Shown: positions 42,956-51,838, numbered from the stretch's first letter. The stretch: DNA of 64,000 bases from Ekhidna lutea (GCF_900188325.1 NZ_FZPD01000001.1:62001-126000), one strand, 5' to 3'. The notes: generated from the sequence alone by a model not told the origin. Translations and numbers: made by a program.

Positions 42956-45900
42956 ATGAAACTAACACTAACCTGCCTGGCTTCCCTGCTATTGGTATTT
43001 TCCGTTTCGGCCCAGACCACCCTTCGGGGCATTGTTACCGATGGGTCAAATAATGGGATTGCCGGAGCTACCATTAAAATAGATGAATCCACCAACTCCA
43101 CGGTCAGCGATGCAAATGGAAACTTTAGCATAGAACTGACAGATGGTTATGAAACACTGATCATCAGTGCGGAAGGATTCCAGGTAAGAAAAATTTACCT
43201 GACCGGCCAAAATTCCATTACGGTCAAAATGAACTCGCTGAGTGCCGGCAACCAAATCAATATGGGGATTGGCTCCCAATCCAAAGATGAGCTGACCAGT
43301 AGTGTATCGAGTATTGATGCAGCGGATGTGAGTCCTGCACCGTTAATTAACCTCGAGCAGGCCAACCAGGGTGTGACAGCTGGGTTATTCGTGCAAAACT
43401 CCAGTGGTAAGCTTGGACAAGGAACCACCGTTCGAATTCGTGGTGGGTCTTCGCTTTCTGCTTCCAATCAACCTCTTTATGTGATTGATGGTGTACCATT
43501 GACCTCCGGTAACCAATCCAACATCAACCCAAGCAATATTGCATCTATAGAAATATTGAAGGATGCTGCCGCAACAGCGATCTATGGAACAAGAGCCGCA
43601 AATGGTGTCATTATTATCACCACTAAAAGTGGCAATGCTGGTGAGATGCAAATCAACCTTGATTACCAACTTGGAATCAGCCAAACCCCTAAGTTTCTGG
43701 ATATCCAGTCTGGTGATGAACACCGACTGCAGACTTTTGAAAGTATTTTAAGAGGATTTATGATCGGAGTTGAGCCTTTTACGATCAGTCCTGAAATAAG
43801 AATTGATGGTACTGATTACACGATCACGAAGGAATTTTTAGACAACTTCTACAATGCGGGTTTAACCGATGTGACCATTGTAGACGATCCGTCAAATCAA
43901 ACATTCACTTTTAACATGCCCTCTTTTTATAGTCAACTAGATGGGAATACCGATTGGCAAAAAGAGGTTTTCAGGAATGCCCCATCGCATCGGGCAAATA
44001 TTGATGTTCAGGGAGGAACGCAGCAGCTCGGATATTTTGCTTCGGTTGGTTACACCACCCAGGAAGGGATTCTTATCGGCAACAAGTTTGATCGCTTAAA
44101 CGGATCACTCTCTCTCAATAGCAAGATCACTGATAAGCTTTCTGCCAACTTAAACTTCAACTACATCTTTACTGAGGATAATCGTCTCAATGAGGACCAG
44201 GATTTGGGAGCACCACTTCAGGCAATAGTACTTCCACCATCTGACAGCTATGATCCGGCAAACAATTACCGTTTGAATGTGAGAAGTTTGGAATACAACC
44301 CATTGACCGAAATCAATTTCGCTGATAATGTGGCCACCAATAATAGTATGATTGGTAGTCTTGGCTTTAACTATAAGTTTTCCGAGAAGGTATCCATTGA
44401 TGTGAATGGGGGTATTGACCGCAGCGATATCAGAGCGGAGAGAAGACAGGGTCCTGAAACACTGGATGGAGCACCAAACGGTCGCTCAAGTATCAGCGAG
44501 CAGATGGTTGAGAATTACGTGACAAATGGGTGGCTAACTTACACGCCTGAGGTTAGTGGAAATAATAAATTGTCATTAATCCTAGGCGGGTCGTACCAAA
44601 AATCGACAACCAGTTTTGATTTCCGACAAGCCAATGTTAATAGTATTTCTACGCTCGAATCATTAACGGATTCTGACCCTTCGCTCTTTAATGAACCTAT
44701 CCAGGGCGATGCAAATGTCTTTCTTTCATCGTACGCCAGAGTGAGCTATTCTATTGGCAACTTGTATGACATTCAGGTGACCGGCCGAATGGATGGTAGT
44801 TCAAAGTTCAGTGAAGACAATCGGTTTGGATATTTTCCAGCTGTCTCCGCAGGATGGAACATCCACAATATGACAGGTTTTGATTCACCGACATGGTCAC
44901 AGTTGAAACTTCGCGCCAGTTATGGTCTGGTCGGAAATGCACCGACAGATGATTTCTTATACAGAAGAAACTATATCCGTACACGATACAATGATGAGGA
45001 TGCTGTTGAGTTTGCCAACCTTTCCAATGAAAACCTGAAATGGGAAACAACCTCGCAACTAAATGTGGGTATAGATTTTGGACTTACTGCAAAAAACATC
45101 ACAGGGTCTGTTGATTACTACATCAAAACCACTACCGACTTATTATTCCCTGTGCCAGTGAGTCAAACATCAGGCCTTTCCACCATTTTTGATAACATCG
45201 GATCGATGGAAAACAAAGGGTTTGAGATCAATATCAGTTCTATCAATGTAAATAACACAGACTTCTCCTGGACGACAGACTTCAACATTTCATTCAATGA
45301 TAATGTGATTACTGATCTCAATGGAGAGCAGGCGATTGTAGGTGTCAATGCATTTTTAGAGAATAGACCTGCGGGTGTCTTTTATATGAGGAAATATGCT
45401 GGTGTCGATCCGGACACAGGTGAAGCGCTTTACGATGATGGAGATGGAGGAACTACAGATAATTGGGAAGAAGCACCAAGGCAAGAAGTTGGAAATCCAA
45501 ACCCTGATTTCTTTGGAGGCCTCACCAACTCCATCACATACAAAAATTGGGAGTTTTCAACCATGTTCCAGTTTGTTGGAGGGGTAGACCTCTACTTCGC
45601 TACTGGAGAATACTTAGCCAATAGCGGCATCCTTAATTTGGGTCAATTAACCCGGGAAAGCAATCGGTGGTATGAACCCGGGGATGAAGCGCCATATCCT
45701 GTTTTAAATCCATTCCAGGATGAACCAAATGCTTCAACGCGTTGGCTTGAGGATGGCAGCTATGTTCGATTAAAGAATATTACTCTGACGTACAACTTCC
45801 CGGAGGCAGCACTTTCTAATATGGGCCTAAGAAACTTCAGCATATACGTAGGAGCTACTAATCTGTTCACCATCACCGATTATATCGGGTATGATCCGGA

Positions 45901-46018
45901 TGTCAGCTACTTTGATCCACTTGATGGGATCATCGGGCAAAACATCAGCCGTGGCATTGACAACTTCACCGCGCCACAACCTAGAATCTTTATGTCGGGC
46001 ATCAAAATCGGATTTTAA
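42956..46018 (+). CDS. SusC/RagA-family TonB-dependent outer-membrane transporter
   Basis: 1,020 residues from the ATG at 42956 (signal peptide MKLTLTCLASLLLVFSVSAQ); an in-frame ATG 60 nt upstream precedes it without adding a signal. Residues ~21-100 form the carboxypeptidase-regulatory-like domain (RGIVTDGSNNGIAGATIKID). The plug (RIRGGSSLSASNQPLYVIDGVPL, TRAANGVIIITTKSG) follows, then a large barrel ending IFMSGIKIGF. It works with the SusD partner to import glycans, peptides or other large nutrients under TonB control. The substrate is not evident: no carbohydrate-active enzyme, sigma factor or anti-sigma gene lies nearby. SusD follows 2 bp later. Confidence 0.95.
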   Translation: MKLTLTCLASLLLVFSVSAQTTLRGIVTDGSNNGIAGATIKIDESTNSTVSDANGNFSIELTDGYETLIISAEGFQVRKIYLTGQNSITVKMNSLSAGNQINMGIGSQSKDELTSSVSSIDAADVSPAPLINLEQANQGVTAGLFVQNSSGKLGQGTTVRIRGGSSLSASNQPLYVIDGVPLTSGNQSNINPSNIASIEILKDAAATAIYGTRAANGVIIITTKSGNAGEMQINLDYQLGISQTPKFLDIQSGDEHRLQTFESILRGFMIGVEPFTISPEIRIDGTDYTITKEFLDNFYNAGLTDVTIVDDPSNQTFTFNMPSFYSQLDGNTDWQKEVFRNAPSHRANIDVQGGTQQLGYFASVGYTTQEGILIGNKFDRLNGSLSLNSKITDKLSANLNFNYIFTEDNRLNEDQDLGAPLQAIVLPPSDSYDPANNYRLNVRSLEYNPLTEINFADNVATNNSMIGSLGFNYKFSEKVSIDVNGGIDRSDIRAERRQGPETLDGAPNGRSSISEQMVENYVTNGWLTYTPEVSGNNKLSLILGGSYQKSTTSFDFRQANVNSISTLESLTDSDPSLFNEPIQGDANVFLSSYARVSYSIGNLYDIQVTGRMDGSSKFSEDNRFGYFPAVSAGWNIHNMTGFDSPTWSQLKLRASYGLVGNAPTDDFLYRRNYIRTRYNDEDAVEFANLSNENLKWETTSQLNVGIDFGLTAKNITGSVDYYIKTTTDLLFPVPVSQTSGLSTIFDNIGSMENKGFEINISSINVNNTDFSWTTDFNISFNDNVITDLNGEQAIVGVNAFLENRPAGVFYMRKYAGVDPDTGEALYDDGDGGTTDNWEEAPRQEVGNPNPDFFGGLTNSITYKNWEFSTMFQFVGGVDLYFATGEYLANSGILNLGQLTRESNRWYEPGDEAPYPVLNPFQDEPNASTRWLEDGSYVRLKNITLTYNFPEAALSNMGLRNFSIYVGATNLFTITDYIGYDPDVSYFDPLDGIIGQNISRGIDNFTAPQPRIFMSGIKIGF

Positions 46019-46020
46019 TC

Positions 46021-47514
46021 ATGAAAGCATTTAAGACAACACAATCGACTATGAAGCATTTAATCGCTTTCTTTTTATTAGCGTCAATCACCTTTTCCTG
46101 TGATAACCTACTCGACATTGATGCCGAAAACTCATTGAGTGGAGACATTTTGACTGATCAGGAATCAGTTGAGCAAGCCCTAAATGGTGCCTACTACAAT
46201 TTTTTTGGGATGAACGATGGATCAGATGGAGGTGAGTTGTTGGGAGGTGATTTTAAACTTATCGCAACACTTCTGACCAGACAAGTAAACCTCGAGGTTT
46301 CATGGGATGAAACAAATGCTCCCGGATATGAGGATTTTGTAAGGAAAAGTGTTCTGGAAACTAACATCAGAGTGGAGTCAAACTGGCGAAGAGGTTATGA
46401 AACCATAAATATTGTCAACGATATCCTGGCCAATCTTGATGTAGTAACTGATGCATCAGCCAGATCACGAATAGAAGGTGAAGCCAGAGCAATCCGAGGG
46501 ATTCTATATTTTGAAATGGCTAGGCTTTGGGGTCCTCAATATGAAGGAAGTGCGAATGATCCGGCCATTCCTCTGCTACTCGAACCCATCACTTCAGTCG
46601 GCGAAATTACAACACCAACAAAGGCAACTGTTAATTCAATATATAGTCAGGTGGAAGCAGACTTGAATGCTGCCTCAACCGCATTGGAATCGCTTGGTAC
46701 AAACAATGACAGAATTTCTTATTACGCATGTCAGGCCTACCTGGCGAAGGTCGCAATGCAAAAAAATGAATACTTTGATGCTGAGGATTTTCTCGATAAT
46801 GTAATCGCTGGTCCATTCAGTCTGGCAAGCAGTCCCTCCGAAGCATTCAGCAATGCTTCAAATAGTACGGAGGATATTTTGGCTGTTCAACAAACTGCGT
46901 CCAGCAACACCGGCGTAAATACCTCAGGGCTTTCAGCTTTCTTCAATTCATTTAATGATTTTGGTAGCACCTTCAGAATCCAGCCATCCTCATTGAATTC
47001 TGGCATTCTTGCCAACAATCCAAAATTCAGTGATGCAGATCATCGCGCAAACATTGATTCAGCCTCTAATGCTGCTGATGAAGTAGATAGCCTGTACTAC
47101 CTCGATAAGGTGAATACCAACAGCATTAGCTCTGCCAAATACCTTAGAAGCACAGACGTGATCCCCCTCATTCGCTTAGCTGAGATGTACCTGGATCGTG
47201 CTGAATCACGATTTGAGCAAGATCCTTTTACACTAGACCCTCAGGCGCTCAGCGACCTCAATACCGTTCGAACCAGAGCTGGATTAACTGCCCTACTTGA
47301 CACACTTACTGCTTCTGAGTTCTATGACAGCTTAATTGTTGAAAGAAACAGGGAGCTTCTTTACGAGGGCGTGATTTTCCATGACCTGAAACGCCAAGCC
47401 GCCAATGGTCTGTCTGTTCATATTACAAATTCAAGACTTGATCCTTTAGCTGATCGCTTCATCCTTCCGATCCCACAATCGGAGTGTGATGCAAGTCCGG
47501 GTTTGTGCAACTAA
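46021..47514 (+). CDS. SusD/RagB-family nutrient-binding lipoprotein
   Basis: 497 residues from 46021; an internal start at 46051 (MKHLIAFFLLASITFSC) gives a more compact lipoprotein signal and is an equally good choice. The lipid-anchored Cys is in TFSCDN. The N-terminal SusD part (DNLLDIDAENSLSGDILTDQESVEQALNGAYY) and the C-terminal RagB region (LIRLAEMYLDRAESRF, VERNRELLYEGVIFHDLKR) are complete. It caps the SusC transporter at the cell surface and presents the substrate. Separated by 2 bp from SusC, so co-translated. Confidence 0.94.
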   Translation: MKAFKTTQSTMKHLIAFFLLASITFSCDNLLDIDAENSLSGDILTDQESVEQALNGAYYNFFGMNDGSDGGELLGGDFKLIATLLTRQVNLEVSWDETNAPGYEDFVRKSVLETNIRVESNWRRGYETINIVNDILANLDVVTDASARSRIEGEARAIRGILYFEMARLWGPQYEGSANDPAIPLLLEPITSVGEITTPTKATVNSIYSQVEADLNAASTALESLGTNNDRISYYACQAYLAKVAMQKNEYFDAEDFLDNVIAGPFSLASSPSEAFSNASNSTEDILAVQQTASSNTGVNTSGLSAFFNSFNDFGSTFRIQPSSLNSGILANNPKFSDADHRANIDSASNAADEVDSLYYLDKVNTNSISSAKYLRSTDVIPLIRLAEMYLDRAESRFEQDPFTLDPQALSDLNTVRTRAGLTALLDTLTASEFYDSLIVERNRELLYEGVIFHDLKRQAANGLSVHITNSRLDPLADRFILPIPQSECDASPGLCN

Positions 47515-47519
47515 AAATA

Positions 47520-47552
47520 AGTCGTCCCACCACTCAAAGTGGTTGGACGACT
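47520..47552. repeat. Palindrome, 15-bp arms, loop CAA
   Basis: AGTCGTCCCACCACT and AGTGGTTGGACGACT pair with one mismatch around CAA. It lies just downstream of the SusD stop and may end the susCD transcript. Related to the copy at 34053. Confidence 0.7.
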
Positions 47553-47569
47553 ACCATTCATGTTTGCAC

Positions 47570-48133
47570 TCAATGCGCTTTATCGATCTTGATATTGTAT
47601 TTTGCCAGCAAGCCAGATAACTGAGAGAGTGGTATTTTAGCCTTGTTGATTTTGTTGGATTCGGGATCAATGATCAACCCGCTGGACTTACTTAAGTCTG
47701 CTCCTTCCAGGTTAGTGAAATCGAATTTTGCATTGGTTAAATCGCAACCAACCAACTTACCTCCACTCAAGTCTGCTTCTGCAAAATCAACTTCGACAAG
47801 CTGACAATTTAGAAAATCAATGTTTTTCAATTTCATTTGAAAAAAGACACTGTGATCCAGCTGACAGCTTTCAAAACTAGCTTCAAACAAAAGCTTGTTG
47901 CAGGTGTCAAACTGAATGCCAAGCATCTTGCAGCTTTTAAAGGTGACCTCTCTAAAAGAAGTTTCGCTTACCATCACATTGCTAAGATTACAGCCAACAA
48001 ATTCGCATTCTATAAATTTTGTGGTAGAAAAATTGCCTCCTGAGAAATCGCAATTCTTAAATGTGCATGCTTCGTATTCGTTTTGATTATCGAAGACATC
48101 CAGCTTTTCTAATACTTCATTGGCGATAAGCAT
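47570..48133 (-). CDS. Pentapeptide-repeat protein
   Basis: 187 residues from the ATG at 48133 (MLIANEVLEKLDVFD); a longer frame upstream overlaps the MBL gene and is rejected. Residues ~22-160 consist of five-residue repeats of the A(D/N)L.. / C.F.. type: ACTFKNCDFSGGNFSTTKF, FIECEFVGCNLS, VDFAEADLSGGKLVGCDL, and NAKFDFTNLEGADLSKS. These fold as a right-handed quadrilateral helix. Qnr and McbG members mimic DNA and protect gyrase. This one is shorter than the 218-residue Qnr proteins, so a role in resistance cannot be assumed. It lies 4 bp after the MBL stop. Confidence 0.85.
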   Translation of the reverse strand: MLIANEVLEKLDVFDNQNEYEACTFKNCDFSGGNFSTTKFIECEFVGCNLSNVMVSETSFREVTFKSCKMLGIQFDTCNKLLFEASFESCQLDHSVFFQMKLKNIDFLNCQLVEVDFAEADLSGGKLVGCDLTNAKFDFTNLEGADLSKSSGLIIDPESNKINKAKIPLSQLSGLLAKYNIKIDKAH

Positions 48134-48137
48134 ATGC

Positions 48138-49025
48138 TTAGGCTCCCTGCTTTTTCTTCCAGTAGCGAACCAGTCCGGCCACACTCATCCAGGAAGGGTT
48201 GGCCGCCTCATATTGCTTAACTCCAGTATCTGAAACGCCTCGATCCTTGAGTTGATTTGCCGTGTAATTCATAAAGAGTGGCGTAATATCATCGTTGCTT
48301 AGTCCTTCCTCCCATTTTTGCTTTATCCACTGACTCCAGTCGCTGAGAATTTCTTTTAGTTCCATCATGTGAATGTTAGGGTTGATTTCTTCCCCAAAAT
48401 GAGTAAGCACTAAACGATTTGGGTTTTTTCCAAGCACCAGATCAATAGAGTGTAACCAGTCTTCGAGGTTGATATCAGGAGGTGGACATGGCGGCACTAC
48501 CGGTCCTCCATCTATTTTCACTCCAGCTACATCCCCTGTGAAGATGGTGTCCTTCCAATGCCAGGCGATATGGTGCTTTGCATGTCCGGGTGTATGCAAC
48601 GCCCGAAAACTTTGCCCTCCAATTTCAATGACTTCTTCATGATTGACCACTTTCAGGTTTTTCTTCGGAATCCCATCCATTTTACCCCAAAGTGTATCCA
48701 TTTGATCACCATAGATCATGGTAGCAGAAGCCACCAATTTGGTTGGATCATGCATATGGTCGTGACCGAAAGGATGCAGGTAAATCTTTGCTCCTTTTTC
48801 AGCTAAAGCCCAGGCTGCTCCAGCATGATCGAAGTGGATATGAGATAAAAGCACATGCTTGACATCACTTACTTTGTATCCATGATCGGCCAATCCTTTC
48901 TCAAGACTGGGAAATGTCGAATACGGACCGGACTCAATAAGAACTGGCCCATCGTCAGTTTCGATTAGAAATGACGCGATGGCATGCTCATAGTTTTGGA
49001 AATGAAGGTCGAGGGTGTGGTACAT
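48138..49025 (-). CDS. Metallo-beta-lactamase fold hydrolase
   Basis: A 295-residue cytoplasmic protein with no signal. The zinc-binding motif HIHFDHAG lies near residue 62, with further ligands in LHTPGHAKHHIAWH, IFTGDVAG and LVLTHFGEE. It resembles glyoxalase II-type or lactonase-like hydrolases of the MBL fold. The extra C-terminal helical domain (~235-295) is common in Bacteroidota homologues. The substrate is unknown. It follows the HigA antitoxin by 6 bp and precedes the pentapeptide gene by 4 bp, so all may share the higBA promoter. Confidence 0.85.
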   Translation of the reverse strand: MYHTLDLHFQNYEHAIASFLIETDDGPVLIESGPYSTFPSLEKGLADHGYKVSDVKHVLLSHIHFDHAGAAWALAEKGAKIYLHPFGHDHMHDPTKLVASATMIYGDQMDTLWGKMDGIPKKNLKVVNHEEVIEIGGQSFRALHTPGHAKHHIAWHWKDTIFTGDVAGVKIDGGPVVPPCPPPDINLEDWLHSIDLVLGKNPNRLVLTHFGEEINPNIHMMELKEILSDWSQWIKQKWEEGLSNDDITPLFMNYTANQLKDRGVSDTGVKQYEAANPSWMSVAGLVRYWKKKQGA

Positions 49026-49031
49026 AATAGT

Positions 49032-49382
49032 TTAATATTCGGTCATTAAAGATTCGTAAGGGATGTTCATCTTCTCATGAAGGTTGCGAATCATATTTAA
49101 AGTGAGCTTTCGCTTTTTTGTCAAAACTTCCGAAACGCGACTCTTATATCCAATCACCTTAGCAAGGTCTTTATTCTTCATCCCTGACTGTTCCATTCTA
49201 AATTTAATTGCTTCAATAGGATCAGGCGGATCAATTGGATGATTGTGAGCTTCATAATCTTCAATTAGTATCATCAATAACTCAGCCTGTTCACCCTCAC
49301 TTGTATTTTCATGAGAATCGAATAAGTCGTCCAATTGCTCCAGCGCACTCAAATATTCTTTTTCTGTTTTAATTACTTTCAT
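49032..49382 (-). CDS. higA: HigA-type antitoxin (XRE helix-turn-helix)
   Basis: 116 residues. The N-terminal half is acidic (LDDLFDSHENTSEGEQAELL, YEAHNHPIDPPDPIEAIKFRME), the part that usually contacts the toxin. The C-terminal half is an XRE-type helix-turn-helix (NKDLAKVIGYKSRVSEVLTKKRKLTLNMI). This is the HigA order and length. It should bind HigB and the operator upstream of higB. It is 60 bp downstream of higB. Confidence 0.88.
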   Translation of the reverse strand: MKVIKTEKEYLSALEQLDDLFDSHENTSEGEQAELLMILIEDYEAHNHPIDPPDPIEAIKFRMEQSGMKNKDLAKVIGYKSRVSEVLTKKRKLTLNMIRNLHEKMNIPYESLMTEY

Positions 49383-49442
49383 GGCCTATAATATTTTTTG
49401 TATGCATATATAGTCCCGTAGTTTCGAGACTCATTTCACCAC

Positions 49443-49736
49443 TTATATATTTTCTGCATCCACATTATCATATTCACTATGTGTTCCAATAAATCGGATA
49501 AATACCCATGATCTATCGTAGTTAATTTTAACAATGAGGCGGTAACTATTCCCGCAAATATTAAATACTACTCTATTATTTTTGAGAATACTTGCTTTGA
49601 TGTATTGATTCTTAATATCATTTGGGCTTTCCCAATTGGCCTTTGAAGCTTCCTTATACCAAGTCTTTAGTGCTTGCTCTGCATCCTCATGTTTATCCCA
49701 AAACTCTCTGAGAATCTTCTTGGCAACTACTCTCAT
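49443..49736 (-). CDS. higB: HigB-type toxin (RelE superfamily mRNA interferase)
   Basis: 97 residues: MRVVAKKILREFWDKHEDAEQALKTWYKEA, then NNRVVFNICGNSYRLIVKINYDR and WVFIRFIGTHSEYDNVD. The pattern, with toxin gene before antitoxin gene, is that of HigBA of the Bacteroidota type. HigB cleaves mRNA on the ribosome. The start codon lies only 4 bp after a -7-like element, so translation may be nearly leaderless. Confidence 0.88.
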   Translation of the reverse strand: MRVVAKKILREFWDKHEDAEQALKTWYKEASKANWESPNDIKNQYIKASILKNNRVVFNICGNSYRLIVKINYDRSWVFIRFIGTHSEYDNVDAENI

Positions 49737-49740
49737 AAAA

Positions 49741-49748
49741 CAAAGCTA
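49741..49748 (-). promoter_or_regulatory. Putative -7 element of the higBA promoter
   Basis: On the minus strand TAGCTTTG matches TAnnTTTG, 4 bp upstream of the higB ATG. It would place the transcription start at or next to the start codon. Confidence 0.45.
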
Positions 49749-49756
49749 ATCAAAAA

Positions 49757-49773
49757 GTTACCATTTTGGTAAC
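49757..49773. promoter_or_regulatory. Palindromic operator between higB and the thioesterase gene
   Basis: GTTACCA, TTT, TGGTAAC is a perfect 7-bp inverted repeat with 3-bp centre, in the -33/-7 spacer region of the predicted higB promoter. It is the expected type of HigA site and may also affect the divergent thioesterase gene at 49814. Confidence 0.6.
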
Positions 49774-49813
49774 AAGTAATTTGTCTAAATCTAAAAACCT
49801 CATATTTGTCATT

Positions 49814-50296
49814 ATGGGTGAGTCAAAATACTTTCAAGATCACATGCCGGAAAATGTCTGCTTTGGGTGTGGACATAACCATGAAGGCCTTCAAATCAAA
49901 AGTTACTGGGACGGTGATGAATCAGTATGCAACTGGGAGTCCAAAGAAAAATACCACGGCTGGAGCAACCTGATGAATGGAGGTATCATGGCAACTTTAA
50001 TCGATTGTCATTGCATGGGCACGGCTATGGCAGATGCTTACAAAAGAGAAGGAAGAAGCTTAAATACAGAACCGGAATATCGCTATGCTACTGGTACGCT
50101 TACGGTGAAATATTTAAAACCTACTCCAAATACCACGGTTGAGCTTCGTGCGAGAGTCATGGAAGTGAAAGGACGAAAAACAGTCTTAAAGTGTGACTTT
50201 CTTTCTGCAGAAGGAGTGAAAACAGCAGAGGCTGACGTGGTTGCTATCCGCGTATTCGATAGTAGTGAAGGGAAGGAAACGGTTTTTAAGAGTTAG
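49814..50296 (+). CDS. PaaI-family hotdog thioesterase
   Basis: 160 residues from the ATG at 49814 (MGESKYFQDHMPENVCFGCG); an in-frame TTG upstream lies in the higBA operator and is rejected. The hotdog fold is shown by the CFGCG..HEGL start, the NLMNGGIMATLIDCHCMGTAM helix (Asn where many have His), and GTLTVKYLKPTPNTTVELRARVMEVKGRKT. It hydrolyses acyl-CoA thioesters in the cytosol; the acyl group is unknown. It diverges from the higBA operon. Confidence 0.85.
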   Translation: MGESKYFQDHMPENVCFGCGHNHEGLQIKSYWDGDESVCNWESKEKYHGWSNLMNGGIMATLIDCHCMGTAMADAYKREGRSLNTEPEYRYATGTLTVKYLKPTPNTTVELRARVMEVKGRKTVLKCDFLSAEGVKTAEADVVAIRVFDSSEGKETVFKS

Positions 50297-50303
50297 ATCC
50301 GCA

Positions 50304-50696
50304 TCACTCAAAAACTAGAACAATTTTGGTTGTATTGTTCTCAATATAGTCTATTGCTTCGGAGAAACTGATAGTCGTTCCATCAATTATTACCTGATTT
50401 TGTAATGCTCGTTCCTCCGTATCAGTTGATAGGTCTCCGTAACCAAGAACTACTCCCTCATCATTTATTGATAAAGAAACAACGATTCTGCCAAGCCACA
50501 CACAGGTTGCATCCGGAGGACAAAGTGAGTTCTCCTTGATACTTTCAAACGCAACTGTCCACTCCTCGCCATCTATTTCTTTCGTGACCGTTTGCTGATA
50601 CTCCACAAGTATTTCATTATCACCAACAGAAATTCCAGTATCATCCTTGCATCCAGCAAAGAGTAAACTGATCAAAAGTATTTTTAAATAGCTCAT
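50304..50696 (-). CDS. Small lipoprotein with CPxxxxCVW motif
   Basis: A 130-residue lipoprotein (LLFAGC, Cys16). The motif SLCPPDATCVWLGRIVVSLSI near residues 57-77 (two Cys probably disulfide-bonded, followed by Val-Trp and a strand) recurs in small secreted proteins of Bacteroidota and others as RCP...CVWAG. No function is known. It converges on the thioesterase gene, 7 bp apart, and diverges from lgt. Confidence 0.6.
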   Translation of the reverse strand: MSYLKILLISLLFAGCKDDTGISVGDNEILVEYQQTVTKEIDGEEWTVAFESIKENSLCPPDATCVWLGRIVVSLSINDEGVVLGYGDLSTDTEERALQNQVIIDGTTISFSEAIDYIENNTTKIVLVFE

Positions 50697-50766
50697 CGCA
50701 TTATTTTCCTTGGATTATCTCAAATCTTATGCCATATCGTTTAAACTTTATACTTTAATACTCATT

Positions 50767-51546
50767 ATGCATCCAGAACTGTTTTCAATCGGCGATTTCA
50801 CGATTCACACCTATGGTTTCATGATCATGATTGGAGCCACGCTTGGCTTCTTTTATATGACCTATTCGGCTAAGAAAGACCTGGGCATTGAGCGCGACAA
50901 AATTCAGAATCTGGCTATCCTGGTGATCGTATCTGCTTTTATCGGGGGTAAGCTCTTCTTTTATCTTGAAGATCCGTCTTATTATTTCGGTTCGTGGGAA
51001 AATATGAAGCGAAACTTCCGAACTGGGTTTGTTTTCTATGGTTCGTTACTTTTTGCGGTTCCTCTTATTGTCTGGTATTTCAAAAAAGAAAAATGGCCCT
51101 TGTGGCCTCTAATGGATCGATTGGCTATTACGGCTTGCATCATTCATGGATTAGGACGACTTGGGTGCTTCTTTGCAGGCTGTTGTCATGGAGTCCCAAC
51201 GGATATGCCCTGGGGAGTCACTTTTACCGATCCTATTTCCCAGGCAGAACCTTTACATACGCCACTTCATCCAACACAGCTCTATTCTGCGACGCTGATT
51301 TTCGGTATTATGATCGTGCTTTTGATGTTGAAAAGATACAACCGATTCGAAGGACAACTCTTCTTTGTTTACATCATCATTTACGCATTTGGGCGGGGGA
51401 TAATTGAGTTTTTCAGAGGAGACGAAGAGCGAGGCTACATCATTGATGGCGTACTCTCTCATTCTCAGTTTATAAGCCTGGGAGTGATTGCGGTGACGGT
51501 TTGGGCCTATCTGAGATTTAAAAAGAAAGCGAGGTTTAGGAAATAG
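50767..51546 (+). CDS. lgt: Prolipoprotein diacylglyceryl transferase
   Basis: 259 residues from the ATG at 50767 (MHPELFSIGDFTIHTYGFMIMIG). It is an inner-membrane enzyme with about seven TM helices that transfers diacylglycerol from phosphatidylglycerol to lipobox Cys, the first step for the many lipoproteins in this window. The signature region is GRLGCFFAGCCHGVPTDMPWGV, a cysteine-rich variant of the usual GRxGNFxNxE, and HPTQLYSA and GRGIIEFFRGDEER follow. An upstream in-frame start (50710) would add 19 residues before the conserved beginning. Its 3' end overlaps the DUF2442 gene by 11 bp. Confidence 0.93.
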   Translation: MHPELFSIGDFTIHTYGFMIMIGATLGFFYMTYSAKKDLGIERDKIQNLAILVIVSAFIGGKLFFYLEDPSYYFGSWENMKRNFRTGFVFYGSLLFAVPLIVWYFKKEKWPLWPLMDRLAITACIIHGLGRLGCFFAGCCHGVPTDMPWGVTFTDPISQAEPLHTPLHPTQLYSATLIFGIMIVLLMLKRYNRFEGQLFFVYIIIYAFGRGIIEFFRGDEERGYIIDGVLSHSQFISLGVIAVTVWAYLRFKKKARFRK

Positions 51547-51838
51547 CTGATGATTCTTCGTGCAGAATTGTATTGTGATAAAGGTCCTCAAATGGAAAGC
51601 ACAATTCAAAATCATTCCAGTCAAGATTGCCGTTCATAATTTTAAACTGCTTAAAATTTTCTTCCTTCTCGTACTTTTTAATTTCTGGATGATTATTCGC
51701 ATTCAAAAATGGTTTGAAATCAACCAGTTTCTCAGCTCCATCACTAAAGCTAATTCGAATGGCAAAGTCACCGATGTAGTGAGCGCTTTTAATTGCTAGA
51801 TCTTGTATTTCTTCCTGATATTTTTCGATGATCTTCAT
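51536..51838 (-). CDS. DUF2442 protein (putative antitoxin-like partner)
   Basis: 100 residues. The core GDFAIRISFSDGAEKLVDFKPFL followed by FKQFKIMNGNLDWNDFELCFPFEDLY is the DUF2442 pattern, though preceded by a short extra N-terminal helix. It overlaps the DUF4160 gene by four bases. DUF2442/DUF4160 pairs have been proposed as toxin-antitoxin modules from gene-neighbourhood surveys; activity is unproven. Confidence 0.8.
   Translation of the reverse strand: MKIIEKYQEEIQDLAIKSAHYIGDFAIRISFSDGAEKLVDFKPFLNANNHPEIKKYEKEENFKQFKIMNGNLDWNDFELCFPFEDLYHNTILHEESSAIS

Noticed and set aside
47570-48133. Pentapeptide protein as a quinolone-resistance Qnr determinant
   Set aside because: It is shorter than Qnr proteins and its repeat is less regular; the fold is supported but the resistance function is not.
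49766-49813. Upstream TTG start for the thioesterase gene
   Set aside because: It lies inside the higBA palindrome, and the ATG at 49814 gives the normal family N-terminus.
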